Assembly (NCBI GenBank): GCA_022841625.1
Contig: JALHRD010000032.1
Coordinates: 1 to 58,772 of the forward strand
Reading direction: 5' to 3'
DNA from: Xanthobacteraceae bacterium
Lineage (GTDB): Bacteria > Pseudomonadota > Alphaproteobacteria > Rhizobiales > Xanthobacteraceae
DNA: 58,772 nucleotides
The position numbers were made by a program, and so were the translations under genes. Numbering within the stretch: the first letter of the stretch is position 1; each line of letters opens with the position of its first letter. Below are positions 10,375 through 20,283 of the stretch, piece after piece. The notes beneath the pieces were generated by a model that saw only the letters and a program-made list of their open reading frames with translations, was not told the origin of the DNA and searched no databases.

Positions 10375-10451
10375 CTAGTGGTCTGATTCTAACATTCGCA
10401 TCCCGTTTCCGCGGGAGATTTTGCGAATGTTTAGAATCAAAGGACCACTAG
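10375..10451. repeat. CTAG palindromic element A, unit P1
   Basis: A 77-base imperfect palindrome starting CTAGTGGTC and ending GGACCACTAG. The inner stem pairs TGATTCTAACATTCGCA with TGCGAATGT-TAGAATCA. The right arm has extra A residues (TCAAAGG) with no partner, giving a bulge. Near-identical units lie at 33160-33231 and, inverted, at 39608-39683. Being inside the thi operon, it will be transcribed and can fold in RNA. Confidence 0.9.
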
Positions 10452-10464
10452 CAAGTATATACTG

Positions 10465-10543
10465 CTAGTGGAGTTTTGGATTTGACATTCGCATCGTGTG
10501 CTTGCTGCCGGGTGGGTAGCGAATGTCAAATCCACTCCACTAG
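10465..10543. repeat. CTAG palindromic element A, unit P2
   Basis: A second palindrome, 79 bases, 13 bases after P1. It starts CTAGTGGAGTTTTGG and ends CCACTCCACTAG; the inner stem pairs GATTTGACATTCGC with GCGAATGTCAAATC. The extra T residues are in the left arm, mirroring P1, so P1-spacer-P2 is itself an inverted arrangement. The spacer contains the palindrome AGTATATACT. Copies lie at 33245-33323 and, inverted, at 39516-39594. Confidence 0.9.
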
Positions 10544-10561
10544 CGATCTGGAGTTGATACT

Positions 10562-11332
10562 ATGTCCGATCCATTGATCATTGCCGGCCGGGCGTTTGGC
10601 TCTCGGCTGTTCCTTGGCACCGCCGGCTATCCGAACCGCAAAATCATGCTCGACGCGATTGCGGCGAGCGGCAGCGAGATGGTGACCGCGTCGATCCGTC
10701 GGATCAGCCTTGCCGGCGATGATGAAAGCCTGGTCGATCTCATTCCCAAACACATCAATTTCCTGCCCAACACCGCCGGCTGTCAGACCGCCAAGGACGC
10801 CATTCTCACGGCGGAACTGGCGCGTGAGGCGCTCGGCACCCATTGGGTCAAAGTCGAGGTAATCGGGGATCGCGAACTGCTCTATCCCGACACCGAAGAA
10901 CTCATCAAAGCGACCGAAGCCCTGGTGGCGAAAGGCTTCATTGTGTTGCCCTATTGCACCGAGGATCCGGTGGTGTGCCGCAAGCTCGCCGACGCGGGCG
11001 CCGCGGCCGTGATGCCGCTGGGCTCGCCGATCGGATCGGGGCTGGGCATTTGCAATCCGCATCTCATTGAACTGGTCTGCGCGCGTTCGCCGGTACCGGT
11101 GGTGCTCGACGCCGGCATCGGGACTGCATCCGACGCCACGCTGGCGATGGAACTCGGTTGCTCGGCGGTGCTGCTTAACACCGCGGTGTCGAAGGCCCAG
11201 GACCCGGTGTTGATGGCGCGCGCGATGCGCGCGGCGGTCGAAGGCGGGCGCGCCGCGCGGCTTGCCGGGCGGATTCCGAAAATCGCGCATGGCGAGCCCT
11301 CGAGCCCGCAACTCGGTCTCGTTGGGACGTGA
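10562..11332 (+). CDS. thiG: Thiazole synthase
   Basis: TIM-barrel enzyme, 256 residues, that joins 1-deoxyxylulose-5-phosphate, the ThiO-derived glycine imine and sulfur from ThiS into the thiamine thiazole. The Schiff-base Lys sits in [11 protein letters not shown]. Other conserved blocks are [26 protein letters not shown] and [11 protein letters not shown]. The ATG at 10562 follows the palindromic repeat by only 18 bases (GGAG at 10550), so the repeat lies in its leader. The stop overlaps the thiE start (GTGA). Confidence 0.97.
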   Translation: MSDPLIIAGRAFGSRLFLGTAGYPNRKIMLDAIAASGSEMVTASIRRISLAGDDESLVDLIPKHINFLPNTAGCQTAKDAILTAELAREALGTHWVKVEVIGDRELLYPDTEELIKATEALVAKGFIVLPYCTEDPVVCRKLADAGAAAVMPLGSPIGSGLGICNPHLIELVCARSPVPVVLDAGIGTASDATLAMELGCSAVLLNTAVSKAQDPVLMARAMRAAVEGGRAARLAGRIPKIAHGEPSSPQLGLVGT

Positions 11333-11970
11333 GACTGCCGCACCCAGCGCTGCTGTTGGTGACTGACCGCCGGCAGGCGCGCCAGCCGCTCGCTCAGGTG
11401 GTGACGGCGGCGTTTATAGCCGGCTGCCGTTGGGTGAGTGTGCGCGAAAAAGACCTGCCCGAAGACGATCAGATCGGTTTGGTTCGCATGCTGCTGCCGA
11501 TCGCGCGGCGTCATGGCGCGCTGGTGAGTCTGCACGGCAGCGCCGCCTTGGCGAAGGCCGCCGGCGCCGATGGCGTGCATCTTTCGGCCGGTAGCGACGC
11601 CGCCGCCAGCCGGCAATTGCTCGGGCCGGATAAGCTGATCGGCGTTTCGATCCATACCGCGACCGAGGCGGCGGCCCTCGATCCGGCTTTTGCCGATTAT
11701 GCCATCGCCGGGCCGGCTTATGAGACCGCGAGCAAGCCCGGTTACGGCCCCGAGATCGGCCGCAAGGGGCTCAGTGACCTGGCCAAGAGTTCGCGCGTTC
11801 CACTGGTCGCGATCGGCGGCCTCAACACCACGCGCGCCGCCGAAGTGCTGGCGGCTGGCGTTGCCGGGATCGCGGTGATGGGATCGATCATGCGCGCCGC
11901 CGATCCGGGCTTGGAAACCAAGGCGCTGGTGGCGACGCTTGCTGGCGCCGCGGGAGCGTCGGGGCGCTAA
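11329..11970 (+). CDS. thiE: Thiamine phosphate synthase (thiamine monophosphate pyrophosphorylase)
   Basis: Couples the thiazole phosphate to hydroxymethylpyrimidine diphosphate to give thiamine phosphate; 213 residues, TIM barrel. Family features are LLVTDRRQ at the N-terminus, VREKDLPE, a DGVHLS phosphate-site block, the [16 protein letters not shown] loop and VAIGGLN. It starts at GTG 11329, overlapping the thiG stop, which fits translational coupling. The TenI-like variants lack some of these residues, so ThiE is favoured but TenI-like activity is not excluded. Its stop overlaps the convergent queF stop by 4 bases. Confidence 0.9.
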   Translation: MRLPHPALLLVTDRRQARQPLAQVVTAAFIAGCRWVSVREKDLPEDDQIGLVRMLLPIARRHGALVSLHGSAALAKAAGADGVHLSAGSDAAASRQLLGPDKLIGVSIHTATEAAALDPAFADYAIAGPAYETASKPGYGPEIGRKGLSDLAKSSRVPLVAIGGLNTTRAAEVLAAGVAGIAVMGSIMRAADPGLETKALVATLAGAAGASGR

Positions 11971-12419
11971 CCGCGTCCGCGATAGGGCGCAACGCCCTGG
12001 TCCGGCACCCAGAGATCCTTGGGTAGTTTGCCCGCCTGCCAGAACACGTCGATCGGCATGCCGCCACGCGGATACCAGTAGCCGCCGATCCGCAGCCATT
12101 TTGGCGCAAGCAGAGCGATAAGCCGCTTGCCGATCGCCACCGTGCAGTCCTCATGAAAGGCACCGTGGTTGCGGTAGCTGTTGAGATAAAGTTTGAGCGA
12201 TTTCGACTCCACCAGCCAGGCGCCCGGCACATAGTCGATGACCAGATGCGCGAAATCTGGCTGTCCGGTGATCGGGCAGAGCGTCGTGAATTCGGGCACG
12301 GTGAAACGCGCGACATAATCGGTATCGCTATGCGGGTTCGGCACGCGATCGAGTTCCGCTTGCGCGGGCGAGGGCGCCAGCACAGTGGGCTTGCCAAGAT
12401 GACGCGGTTGCTTAACCAT
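11967..12419 (-). CDS. queF: NADPH-dependent preQ0 reductase (7-cyano-7-deazaguanine reductase)
   Basis: Reduces preQ0 to preQ1 in queuosine biosynthesis; 150 residues, matching the short single-domain (YkvM-type) form. The catalytic pair is visible as Cys48 in TTLCPITGQ and Asp55 in QPDFAH. The substrate-binding [16 protein letters not shown] block and C-terminal [10 protein letters not shown] are also present. The ATG at 12419 is preceded by GGGAGAT at good spacing; the frame stays open upstream only through the repeat region, so a longer start is rejected. Other queuosine genes are not in the window. Confidence 0.96.
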   Translation of the reverse strand: MVKQPRHLGKPTVLAPSPAQAELDRVPNPHSDTDYVARFTVPEFTTLCPITGQPDFAHLVIDYVPGAWLVESKSLKLYLNSYRNHGAFHEDCTVAIGKRLIALLAPKWLRIGGYWYPRGGMPIDVFWQAGKLPKDLWVPDQGVAPYRGRG

Positions 12420-12470
12420 CAATGATATCTCCCGACCGCCAGAATAGTGGAGCCGGCGGCACTTTGCACC

Positions 12471-13968
<1,498 letters not shown>

Positions 13969-14036
13969 GGGCTTGTCGCGGCCGCAAACGCGGTACACCC
14001 TGTTTAAAGGTAAGTTTTGCTGCTGGGGCGTTCAGC

Positions 14037-14840
14037 ATGGATCAGTCGACCATTCCGCGGGCAAGTGAACGCCAACAGGCGGTGGTGGAGCTGGCGCGGG
14101 TTGTTGCGTCGGCCATTGACGCCGCGCGGGTCAAGCAGGAACCGTTCTTTCATCTGGAATTCGATCGGGTGTTCCCGGACGACCTATACCGCCAGATGCT
14201 CGACGCCATGCCGCGCACAGCTTCCTACCGCCATAGCAGCAGGAAGGATGACATCCTGCCGGATGGCACGGTGACGCGATTCAAGATCGATCTGTTTCCC
14301 GAATACATCCGGGTGTTACCGCCGGAGCAAAGAGAATTATGGGGCGTGGTCGGCGAGGCGCTGCGCTCGCGCGCCGTTGCCGACGCGATCACGCGCAAGC
14401 TCGAACCGGCCCTGGCGCGCCGGTTTGGGCCGCGGCATCGCGGGGTCGGGCTTTATCCCATTCCAACCCTCACCCGGGATGGGCCGGGCTACACGATCAA
14501 CACGCATTCGGATCATTTTTCGAAGGGCGTGACGGTCCAGTTCTACCTGCCACGCGACCTGTCGACATCGCATATTGGGACGGTGTTCCATTCGGAGCTT
14601 CCCAATGGCGAACGCCCGCCGGTGGGCAAGAAGGTGTTTGCGCCGAACAGCGGCTATGCCTTTGCGGTGGATCGGGATACCCACCATTCGGTCGATACCG
14701 TTGGACCTGAGGTCCGCACCCGCGATTCAATTCTGCTGACCTATTACGTCGACACGCAGCCGTTCAAATTCCTTCGAAACCGCGCCAAACGTTTGGGCAA
14801 TTTCCTGCTCAATGAACTGCGCTTTGGGGTACGGCGCTAA
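14037..14840 (+). CDS. 2-oxoglutarate/Fe(II) oxygenase-like protein
   Basis: Soluble protein of 267 residues with a prolyl-4-hydroxylase-like double-stranded beta-helix pattern. Candidate iron ligands are the His-x-Asp in NTHSDHFSKG and a distal His in DTHHSVDTVG, with a following Arg in TRDSILLTYY that could bind 2-oxoglutarate. The N-terminal part (FHLEFDRVFPDDLYRQML) resembles the first helix/strand of such oxygenases. Substrate unknown; similar proteins are often near glycan or capsule genes, but nothing here indicates that. Family assignment is inferred from motif spacing. Confidence 0.65.
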   Translation: MDQSTIPRASERQQAVVELARVVASAIDAARVKQEPFFHLEFDRVFPDDLYRQMLDAMPRTASYRHSSRKDDILPDGTVTRFKIDLFPEYIRVLPPEQRELWGVVGEALRSRAVADAITRKLEPALARRFGPRHRGVGLYPIPTLTRDGPGYTINTHSDHFSKGVTVQFYLPRDLSTSHIGTVFHSELPNGERPPVGKKVFAPNSGYAFAVDRDTHHSVDTVGPEVRTRDSILLTYYVDTQPFKFLRNRAKRLGNFLLNELRFGVRR

Positions 14841-14886
14841 ACCGCAATTAGGGTTGCTTTAACGCAATCGGCTGCATGCTTGCGCC

Positions 14887-15204
14887 ATGGTTTCCCGTCG
14901 GCGGCTCAAGGGGGTTTTGACGACGCTCGCCCTCTATGTCGGCGCAGCGCTGCTGATCGGGTATTTTGGCGTTAATGCCTATACCGGCGATTACGGCATC
15001 AATGCCCGGCAAGGCCTGGATTTGCAAATGGCGCGGCTGGTGGCGGAGCGCAATACGCTGCGGGCCGAGCGTCAGCGATGGGAGCGCCGCGTGGCGCTGC
15101 TCAAGCCCCAACACCTTGACCCCGATATGCTGGATGAGCGCGCGCGGGCGCTGCTGGACTATGTGGATAGTCGCGATGTCATCCTGATGACGCGGCAACG
15201 GTAA
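14887..15204 (+). CDS. ftsB: FtsB/DivIC-like septum formation initiator
   Basis: Bitopic membrane protein of 105 residues: short basic N-terminus (MVSRRRLKG), one membrane helix (about residues 10-27), then a periplasmic coiled coil (LDLQMARLVAERNTLRAE) and a short C-terminal domain. This is the layout of FtsB, which joins FtsL and FtsQ in the divisome. Position between eno and pdhA is characteristic of alphaproteobacteria. Identity comes from layout and context, since FtsB sequence is poorly conserved. Confidence 0.85.
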   Translation: MVSRRRLKGVLTTLALYVGAALLIGYFGVNAYTGDYGINARQGLDLQMARLVAERNTLRAERQRWERRVALLKPQHLDPDMLDERARALLDYVDSRDVILMTRQR

Positions 15205-15320
15205 CGTCCTGGCAACCGCAGCGAGCGCCTGACGCAGGTTATTCAACAAAAACAATCCACTTGGTCGCCCCTGCGCTTTAACCCCGCCGGGAATTCAGCT
15301 ATGGGAGGGCGGCCAATGGC

Positions 15321-15395
15321 CTAGTGCCCCGTTGCCGCGTATTAGAAGTGGTGAGGTACTAGTAACGTTTTGATTCTAGTGCCGCTTTTCGAGGA
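15321..15395. repeat. Decayed CTAG palindrome remnant (element F) upstream of pdhA
   Basis: CTAGTGCC at 15321 is matched by GGTACTAG at 15355-15362, with weakly paired sequence between, followed by TTTTGATTCTAGTGCCGC at about 15369-15386. The end motifs and the GATTCTAG block recall elements A-E, but the inner stems are lost. The pdhA ribosome-binding site GAGGA lies just downstream. Similarity is short, so homology is inferred. Confidence 0.45.
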
Positions 15396-15400
15396 TCTCG

Positions 15401-16429
15401 ATGGCCATTGCCAGCAACAAAGCCGCCGCCCAATCGGGGTCAGCTCGTAGGGAAACCGAAGTGCCCCCCGACCTGACCAAAGACCAGGAAATCGCGGCGT
15501 TTCGCGACATGCTGTTGATCCGCCGTTTTGAGGAAAAGGCGGGTCAATTATACGGCATGGGTCTGATTGGCGGATTTTGTCACCTCTATATCGGTCAGGA
15601 GGCGGTCGTCGTCGGAATGCAGATGTCGCTTAAGGCCGGGGACCAGGTCATTACCGGCTACCGCGATCATGGCCACATGCTGGCCTGCGGCATGGAATCC
15701 AGGGGGGTGATGGCGGAGTTGACCGGACGGCGCGGCGGCTATTCGAAAGGCAAAGGCGGCTCGATGCACATGTTCTCCGTGGAGAAGAGCTTCTACGGTG
15801 GGCACGGCATTGTCGGCGCCCAGGTGCCACTCGGCACCGGGCTGGCTTTCGCCAACAAATATCGCGGCAACGACAATGTCAGTCTGACCTATTTCGGCGA
15901 TGGCGCGGCCAACCAGGGGCAAGTCTACGAAAGCTTCAATATGGCGAAGCTTTGGAATCTGCCGGTCATCTACATCATTGAGAACAACCAATACGGCATG
16001 GGCACCGCGGTCGCGCGGGCGTCGGCGACCACCACACTGGCGACCCGCGGCAGCGCGCATGGCATTCCCGGCGAGAGCGTGGATGGGATGGACGTGCGTG
16101 CGGTCAAGGCGGTGGGTGAGAAAGCCGTGAAATGGTGCCGCGATGGCAACGGGCCGATCATTCTCGAGATGATGACCTATCGCTATCGCGGTCATTCCAT
16201 GTCAGACCCGGCAAAGTATCGCACCAAGGAAGAGGTCGACAAATATCGTACCGAGCGCGATCCGATCGAACAGGTGCGGGCGCGGCTGCTGGCCAAGAAA
16301 TTGAGCAGCGACGAGGCGCTCAAGAAGATCGACACCGAAGTCCGTGCTATCGTCAACGATGCGGCCGAATTTGCAACGAACGATGCGGAGCCCGACGCTT
16401 CGGAACTCTATACTGACGTATACGCCTGA
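15401..16429 (+). CDS. pdhA: Pyruvate dehydrogenase E1 component, alpha subunit
   Basis: Thiamine-diphosphate-dependent decarboxylase subunit, 342 residues, of the alpha2beta2 E1 type. The ThDP motif is present as GDGAANQGQ ... IIENNQYGMG. The conserved loop TYRYRGHSMSDPAKYR follows. The first 25 residues are an Ala/Ser-rich leader before the conserved DLTKDQEIAAFRDMLLIRRFEEK. The ATG at 15401 has GAGGA 5 bases upstream. It heads the pdh cluster; the E1 beta, E2 and E3 genes follow on the same strand. Confidence 0.97.
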   Translation: MAIASNKAAAQSGSARRETEVPPDLTKDQEIAAFRDMLLIRRFEEKAGQLYGMGLIGGFCHLYIGQEAVVVGMQMSLKAGDQVITGYRDHGHMLACGMESRGVMAELTGRRGGYSKGKGGSMHMFSVEKSFYGGHGIVGAQVPLGTGLAFANKYRGNDNVSLTYFGDGAANQGQVYESFNMAKLWNLPVIYIIENNQYGMGTAVARASATTTLATRGSAHGIPGESVDGMDVRAVKAVGEKAVKWCRDGNGPIILEMMTYRYRGHSMSDPAKYRTKEEVDKYRTERDPIEQVRARLLAKKLSSDEALKKIDTEVRAIVNDAAEFATNDAEPDASELYTDVYA

Positions 16430-16440
16430 TCCGGACACCC

Positions 16441-16737
16441 ATGTCGCAGGTTGCATACATCGTGGCTGGTCTTGCCGTCATCGGGGCGGTCGCCAGTTGG
16501 GTCGTGGGTGCCTTGTTCTATATTCGAACGCTGCGGGCAATTTCGGCGACCGCACATTCTTCCGGCTTGTTGCTGCGCGCCATTGTCGCTTGGCCATTCG
16601 TACTCGGCCGCTTGCGTGGTGAGCCTGCTGCCTCGGCTGCAATCGTCAACAAGGCGTTGATTGCTTTTCTCGCCTGCCTAACTGTCTTTGTTTCTGCACT
16701 ATCGGTCGCGACCAATCTTGCGCGGGTTTATCGGTAG
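16441..16737 (+). CDS. Small two-helix membrane protein of unknown function
   Basis: Not recognised. 98 residues with two hydrophobic segments (about residues 5-28 and 73-92) and a basic connecting region (LRGEPAASAAIVNK). It starts 11 bases after pdhA and sits between pdhA and pdhB, so it is probably translated from the pdh transcript. Nothing in the sequence links it to pyruvate metabolism. Confidence 0.7.
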   Translation: MSQVAYIVAGLAVIGAVASWVVGALFYIRTLRAISATAHSSGLLLRAIVAWPFVLGRLRGEPAASAAIVNKALIAFLACLTVFVSALSVATNLARVYR

Positions 16738-16795
16738 TGTGCTTATGCACCTTGCGAAGTTCTGAACCGTCGCCGCTGTCCAACGGAATGTTTTC

Positions 16796-18169
16796 ATGCC
16801 GATCGAAGTCCTGATGCCCGCGCTCTCGCCGACCATGGAGCGGGGTAATCTTGCCAAGTGGTTGAAGAAGGAAGGCGACACGGTCAAATCCGGCGACGTC
16901 ATCGCGGAGATTGAGACCGACAAGGCGACGATGGAAGTTGAGGCGGTCGATGAAGGGACGCTGGGCAGGATCCTGGTGCCGGAAGGAACCATCGATGTTG
17001 CGGTCAATACGCCGATCGCCATGATCCTGTCGGCGGGTGAAGATGCCGCTTCGCTGAAATCCGCCAGGCCGACGGTGCGCACGCCCCAAACTGCGCCCAC
17101 GGTCGCTGCGCGCGCCGATGAATCCCATCCGCCGGCGGCGCTACGCGTGGCTGTGCCGGATGAGCCCGACCTGCCGGCCGGGGTTGAAATGGTGACCATG
17201 ACGGTTCGCGAAGCGTTGCGGGATGCCATGGCCGAGGAGATGCGCCGCGATCCGAACGTGTTCGTGATGGGCGAAGAAGTCGCCGAGTACCAGGGCGCCT
17301 ATAAGGTGACGCAGGGACTGCTGCAGGAATTCGGCGCAAGGCGGGTGATCGATACGCCGATCACCGAGCAGGGGTTTGCCGGCGTCGGCATTGGCGCGGC
17401 CATGGCCGGTCTCAAGCCGGTGGTCGAGTTCATGACTTTCAATTTCGCCATGCAGGCGATGGACCAGATTATCAATTCCGCGGCGAAGACCCGCTACATG
17501 TCCGGTGGACAAATGACGACCTCGGTGGTGTTTCGCGGGCCCAATGGGCCGGCGGCGCGGGTAGCGGCACAACACAGCCAAGATTTCACCGCCTGGTATT
17601 CGCACATCCCCGGCCTCAAGGTGATCGCGCCGTACACCGCCGCGGACGCCAAGGGGTTGCTCAAATCCGCGATCCGCGATTCCAATCCCGTGATCTTCAT
17701 CGAGAACGAAATCCTCTATGGGCAAAGCTTCCCGGTGCCCAAGCTCGATGATTTCCTGGTTCCGATCGGCAAGGCGAAGATCGTACGCAGCGGCAATGAT
17801 GTAACCCTGGTCGCATGGTCCGTTGGCATGACCTATGCGCTCAAGGCTGCCGACGAACTGGCCAAGGACAATATCAGTGCCGAAGTCATCGACTTACGGA
17901 CGCTACGGCCGATGGATGTCAATACCATTCTGGAGTCCGTGAAGAAGACCGGCCGGATCGTGACAATTGAAGAGGGCTGGCGACAATCCGGCGTCGGCGC
18001 CGAAATCGCGGCGCAGGTTGTCGAGCATGCTTTCGATTGGCTCGACGCGCCGGTGCTGCGCGTGACCGGCAAGGATGTGCCGATGCCCTATGCTGCCAAT
18101 TTGGAGAAGCTCACAATGCCGTCGGTCGCGGACGTAGTCGCGGCGGCGAAAGCGGTCTGTTATCGGTGA
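16796..18169 (+). CDS. pdhB: Pyruvate dehydrogenase E1 component, beta subunit, with N-terminal lipoyl domain
   Basis: 457 residues, about 120 more than plain E1 beta because of an N-terminal lipoyl domain with the lipoylated Lys43 in [13 protein letters not shown] Pro/Ala/Thr-rich linker (about residues 85-130) leads to the transketolase-like E1 beta domain ([20 protein letters not shown], then [16 protein letters not shown]). Lipoylated E1 beta is known from alphaproteobacteria. The domain is strongly similar in sequence to the E2 lipoyl domain at 18910, so the two probably share a recent origin. Confidence 0.97.
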   Translation: MPIEVLMPALSPTMERGNLAKWLKKEGDTVKSGDVIAEIETDKATMEVEAVDEGTLGRILVPEGTIDVAVNTPIAMILSAGEDAASLKSARPTVRTPQTAPTVAARADESHPPAALRVAVPDEPDLPAGVEMVTMTVREALRDAMAEEMRRDPNVFVMGEEVAEYQGAYKVTQGLLQEFGARRVIDTPITEQGFAGVGIGAAMAGLKPVVEFMTFNFAMQAMDQIINSAAKTRYMSGGQMTTSVVFRGPNGPAARVAAQHSQDFTAWYSHIPGLKVIAPYTAADAKGLLKSAIRDSNPVIFIENEILYGQSFPVPKLDDFLVPIGKAKIVRSGNDVTLVAWSVGMTYALKAADELAKDNISAEVIDLRTLRPMDVNTILESVKKTGRIVTIEEGWRQSGVGAEIAAQVVEHAFDWLDAPVLRVTGKDVPMPYAANLEKLTMPSVADVVAAAKAVCYR

Positions 18170-18174
18170 CGATC

Positions 18175-18567
18175 ATGCGCGTGTGTGCTTTGGCGTTGTG
18201 CGTTATGTGCGTGGTGAGCCTTTGGCTACCGGAACGCGCGGCGGCGCAGCCGACCCTCCTTAGTCCAATGAATGTGGAAAGCTATCGCGTGCTGCAACGG
18301 GTGTCGCGCAATGCGGGTTGGGCATCGACCGCCTATCGGAATTATCTCGTCGGTTTGTTCGAGGGGCTGCTGGGCCCCGAGGCGAAAGCGACCGACGATC
18401 GACGGCTATTTTGCTTGCCGATCGATCGTGGCCGGGTCTCGATCGCGGAGACGTTTGAATGGATGGAACTTGAATTGAACAAGGTCGTTGCGAATGCCCA
18501 GCCAAGCGATCTTGTGGCGCGCATTTACGTCGGGCACCTGACCGCGAGCTACCCATGCAAGAGTTAG
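18175..18567 (+). CDS. Small secreted protein of unknown function (Rap1a/Tai-like pattern)
   Basis: 130 residues with a clear Sec signal peptide (MRVCALALCVMCVVSLWL, then AAAQ). The mature part has an LFCLP segment, an amphipathic helix ELNKVVANA and a C-terminal HLTASYPCK. The two mature Cys spaced this way recall Rap1a/Tai immunity-like secreted proteins, but the match is only by pattern. It begins 5 bases after pdhB; an in-frame GTG at 18166 overlapping the pdhB stop is an alternative start. Function unknown. Confidence 0.65.
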   Translation: MRVCALALCVMCVVSLWLPERAAAQPTLLSPMNVESYRVLQRVSRNAGWASTAYRNYLVGLFEGLLGPEAKATDDRRLFCLPIDRGRVSIAETFEWMELELNKVVANAQPSDLVARIYVGHLTASYPCKS

Positions 18568-18584
18568 ATGATAGGGGAGAGCTT

Positions 18585-18893
18585 ATGGATCCGGAAAAGG
18601 CTGCGCCGGTTTTCGAGTCGCTCCATGTTCCACCGGTCGTGCTTGCGCAGGGTGGCGTCGAGGTCTTGCGGGCGATCATTGTCGATGGCGATCTCCATGT
18701 TTCGCTGCGGCGCGCCTTTGACGATCCGGAACCATGGGGCATGCTGATTGCGGACGTGACGCGCCATATCGCGCGCATTTACGCGACCGAGAGCAAACTG
18801 ACCCCGGACCAGGTGATCGAGCGCATCCGCGAAATTTTTGACGCCGAAATGGATCGTCCGACTGATCCCGGTACCACGAGCGCGATCAGCTAA
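18585..18893 (+). CDS. DUF5076-like protein
   Basis: Soluble acidic protein of 102 residues. I recognise the pattern of the short DUF5076-type proteins found in alphaproteobacterial pdh clusters (ALRVAL-like core, here EVLRAIIVDGDLHVSLRRAF, then WGMLIADVTRHIARIY). Function unknown. The ATG at 18585 is chosen because AGGGGAG lies 5 bases upstream; an upstream in-frame ATG at 18555 would overlap the previous gene. It ends 16 bases before pdhC. Confidence 0.75.
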   Translation: MDPEKAAPVFESLHVPPVVLAQGGVEVLRAIIVDGDLHVSLRRAFDDPEPWGMLIADVTRHIARIYATESKLTPDQVIERIREIFDAEMDRPTDPGTTSAIS

Positions 18894-18909
18894 GAACAAG
18901 AGCACCGCC

Positions 18910-20232
18910 ATGCCCGTGAACATCTTTATGCCCGCGCTGTCGCCCACGATGGAAAAGGGCAATCTGACGCGCTGGCTCAAAAAGGAAGGCGATGCCGTCA
19001 AGGCCGGCGATGTCATTGCCGAGATCGAGACTGACAAGGCGACGATGGAATACGAATCCATCGACGATGGCGTGCTGGCAAAGATTGTCGTGCCGGCCGG
19101 CACGCAGGATGTTGCGGTCAATCAATTGATTGCGGTGCTGGCGTCCGAGGGGGAGGACGTGAAGGGAACCGCCGCTGCTGCCGGCAAAAGTTCAGCGGCG
19201 CAAGCAGCGGCGCCTGCCGCGCCAAAGCCGGCCGCAACGCCGCGTCCATTTTTGGCGCCGCAAACCCAAGGGGCCCAAGTGGCCCAAATGGCTCAAGTGG
19301 CTCAACTGGCCCAGCCCGCAAACCGCATTTTCGCCTCGCCCTTGGCGCGCCGGCTGGCCAAATTCGCCGGCATCGATGTTGGGAGCATGCGCGGATCGGG
19401 GCCGCATGGACGGGTGATTGCGCGCGATGTAGAGGCGGCCAAATCGGGTCCGGGGTCGATGGCCTCGGGCGCGCCGCTTGCCGTGCAGGCTCAGTCCGAT
19501 GACAAAATCCGTGCTTTGTTCGAGCCCGGCAGCTTCGAGGTCGTGCCGCACGACAATATCCGCAAGGTGATCGCGCGCCGCCTGATCGAGGCCAAACTCA
19601 CAATTCCGCATTTTTATCTGACGCTCGATTGCAATATCGGCAAGCTCATGGCCGCCCGCGAAGAGATCAACGAGGCTGCGCCAAAGGGCCAAGACGGCAA
19701 GCCCGCCTACAAAGTGTCGGTCAATGATTTTGTCATCAAGGCGCTGGCGCTGGCGTTGCAGCGCGTGCCCGATGCCAATGTGACCTGGACCGAAGGCGGC
19801 ATGCTCAAGCACAAGCATTCCGACATCGGCGTCGCGGTCTCGATCCCCGGCGGGCTGATCACGCCGATCGTGCGGCATGCGGAGATGAAGTCGCTGGCGG
19901 TGATTTCCAATGAGATGAAGGACTACGCTGTGCGCGCCCGGGCAAAGAAACTGCGGCCCGAGGAATATCAGGGCGGCTCAAGCGCAGTCTCCAACCTTGG
20001 GATGTATGGCATCAAGGATTTCGCCGCGGTCATCAACCCGCCGCATGCGACCATTCTTGCGGTCGGCGCCGGCGAGGAGCGCGCGATCGCAAAGAACGGC
20101 AAGATCGAAGCCGCCTGGATGATGTCGGTCACGCTCTCGACCGACCATCGCGCGGTCGATGGCGCGCTCGGCGCGGAAATGCTTGGCGCATTCAGGCATC
20201 TGATCGAAAACCCGGTCATGATGGTGGTGTGA
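18910..20232 (+). CDS. pdhC: Dihydrolipoamide acetyltransferase (pyruvate dehydrogenase E2)
   Basis: Core subunit, 440 residues. Domains in order: lipoyl domain with Lys43 in [12 protein letters not shown]; Ala/Pro-rich linker; peripheral-subunit-binding domain near residue 140 (ASPLARRLAKFAGID, GSGPHGRV); catalytic domain with the active-site STDHRAVDG near the C-terminus. The linker carries a short tandem of V-A-Q/M-A-Q/L-A-Q units (about residues 123-135), encoded by repeated 9-base units near 19270-19315. The ATG at 18910 is favoured over an upstream in-frame start because [14 protein letters not shown] is the canonical N-terminus. Confidence 0.97.
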   Translation: MPVNIFMPALSPTMEKGNLTRWLKKEGDAVKAGDVIAEIETDKATMEYESIDDGVLAKIVVPAGTQDVAVNQLIAVLASEGEDVKGTAAAAGKSSAAQAAAPAAPKPAATPRPFLAPQTQGAQVAQMAQVAQLAQPANRIFASPLARRLAKFAGIDVGSMRGSGPHGRVIARDVEAAKSGPGSMASGAPLAVQAQSDDKIRALFEPGSFEVVPHDNIRKVIARRLIEAKLTIPHFYLTLDCNIGKLMAAREEINEAAPKGQDGKPAYKVSVNDFVIKALALALQRVPDANVTWTEGGMLKHKHSDIGVAVSIPGGLITPIVRHAEMKSLAVISNEMKDYAVRARAKKLRPEEYQGGSSAVSNLGMYGIKDFAAVINPPHATILAVGAGEERAIAKNGKIEAAWMMSVTLSTDHRAVDGALGAEMLGAFRHLIENPVMMVV

Positions 20233-20283
20233 CGCAAGACGAGAAAACCCGCCGTCCTGGACGGCTGATAGGGGAGAACGGCC

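Noticed and set aside
10375-10543. Rho-independent terminator inside the thi operon
   Set aside because: The hairpins lack a T-run and recur at unrelated non-terminal sites, so they are better treated as a repeat family.
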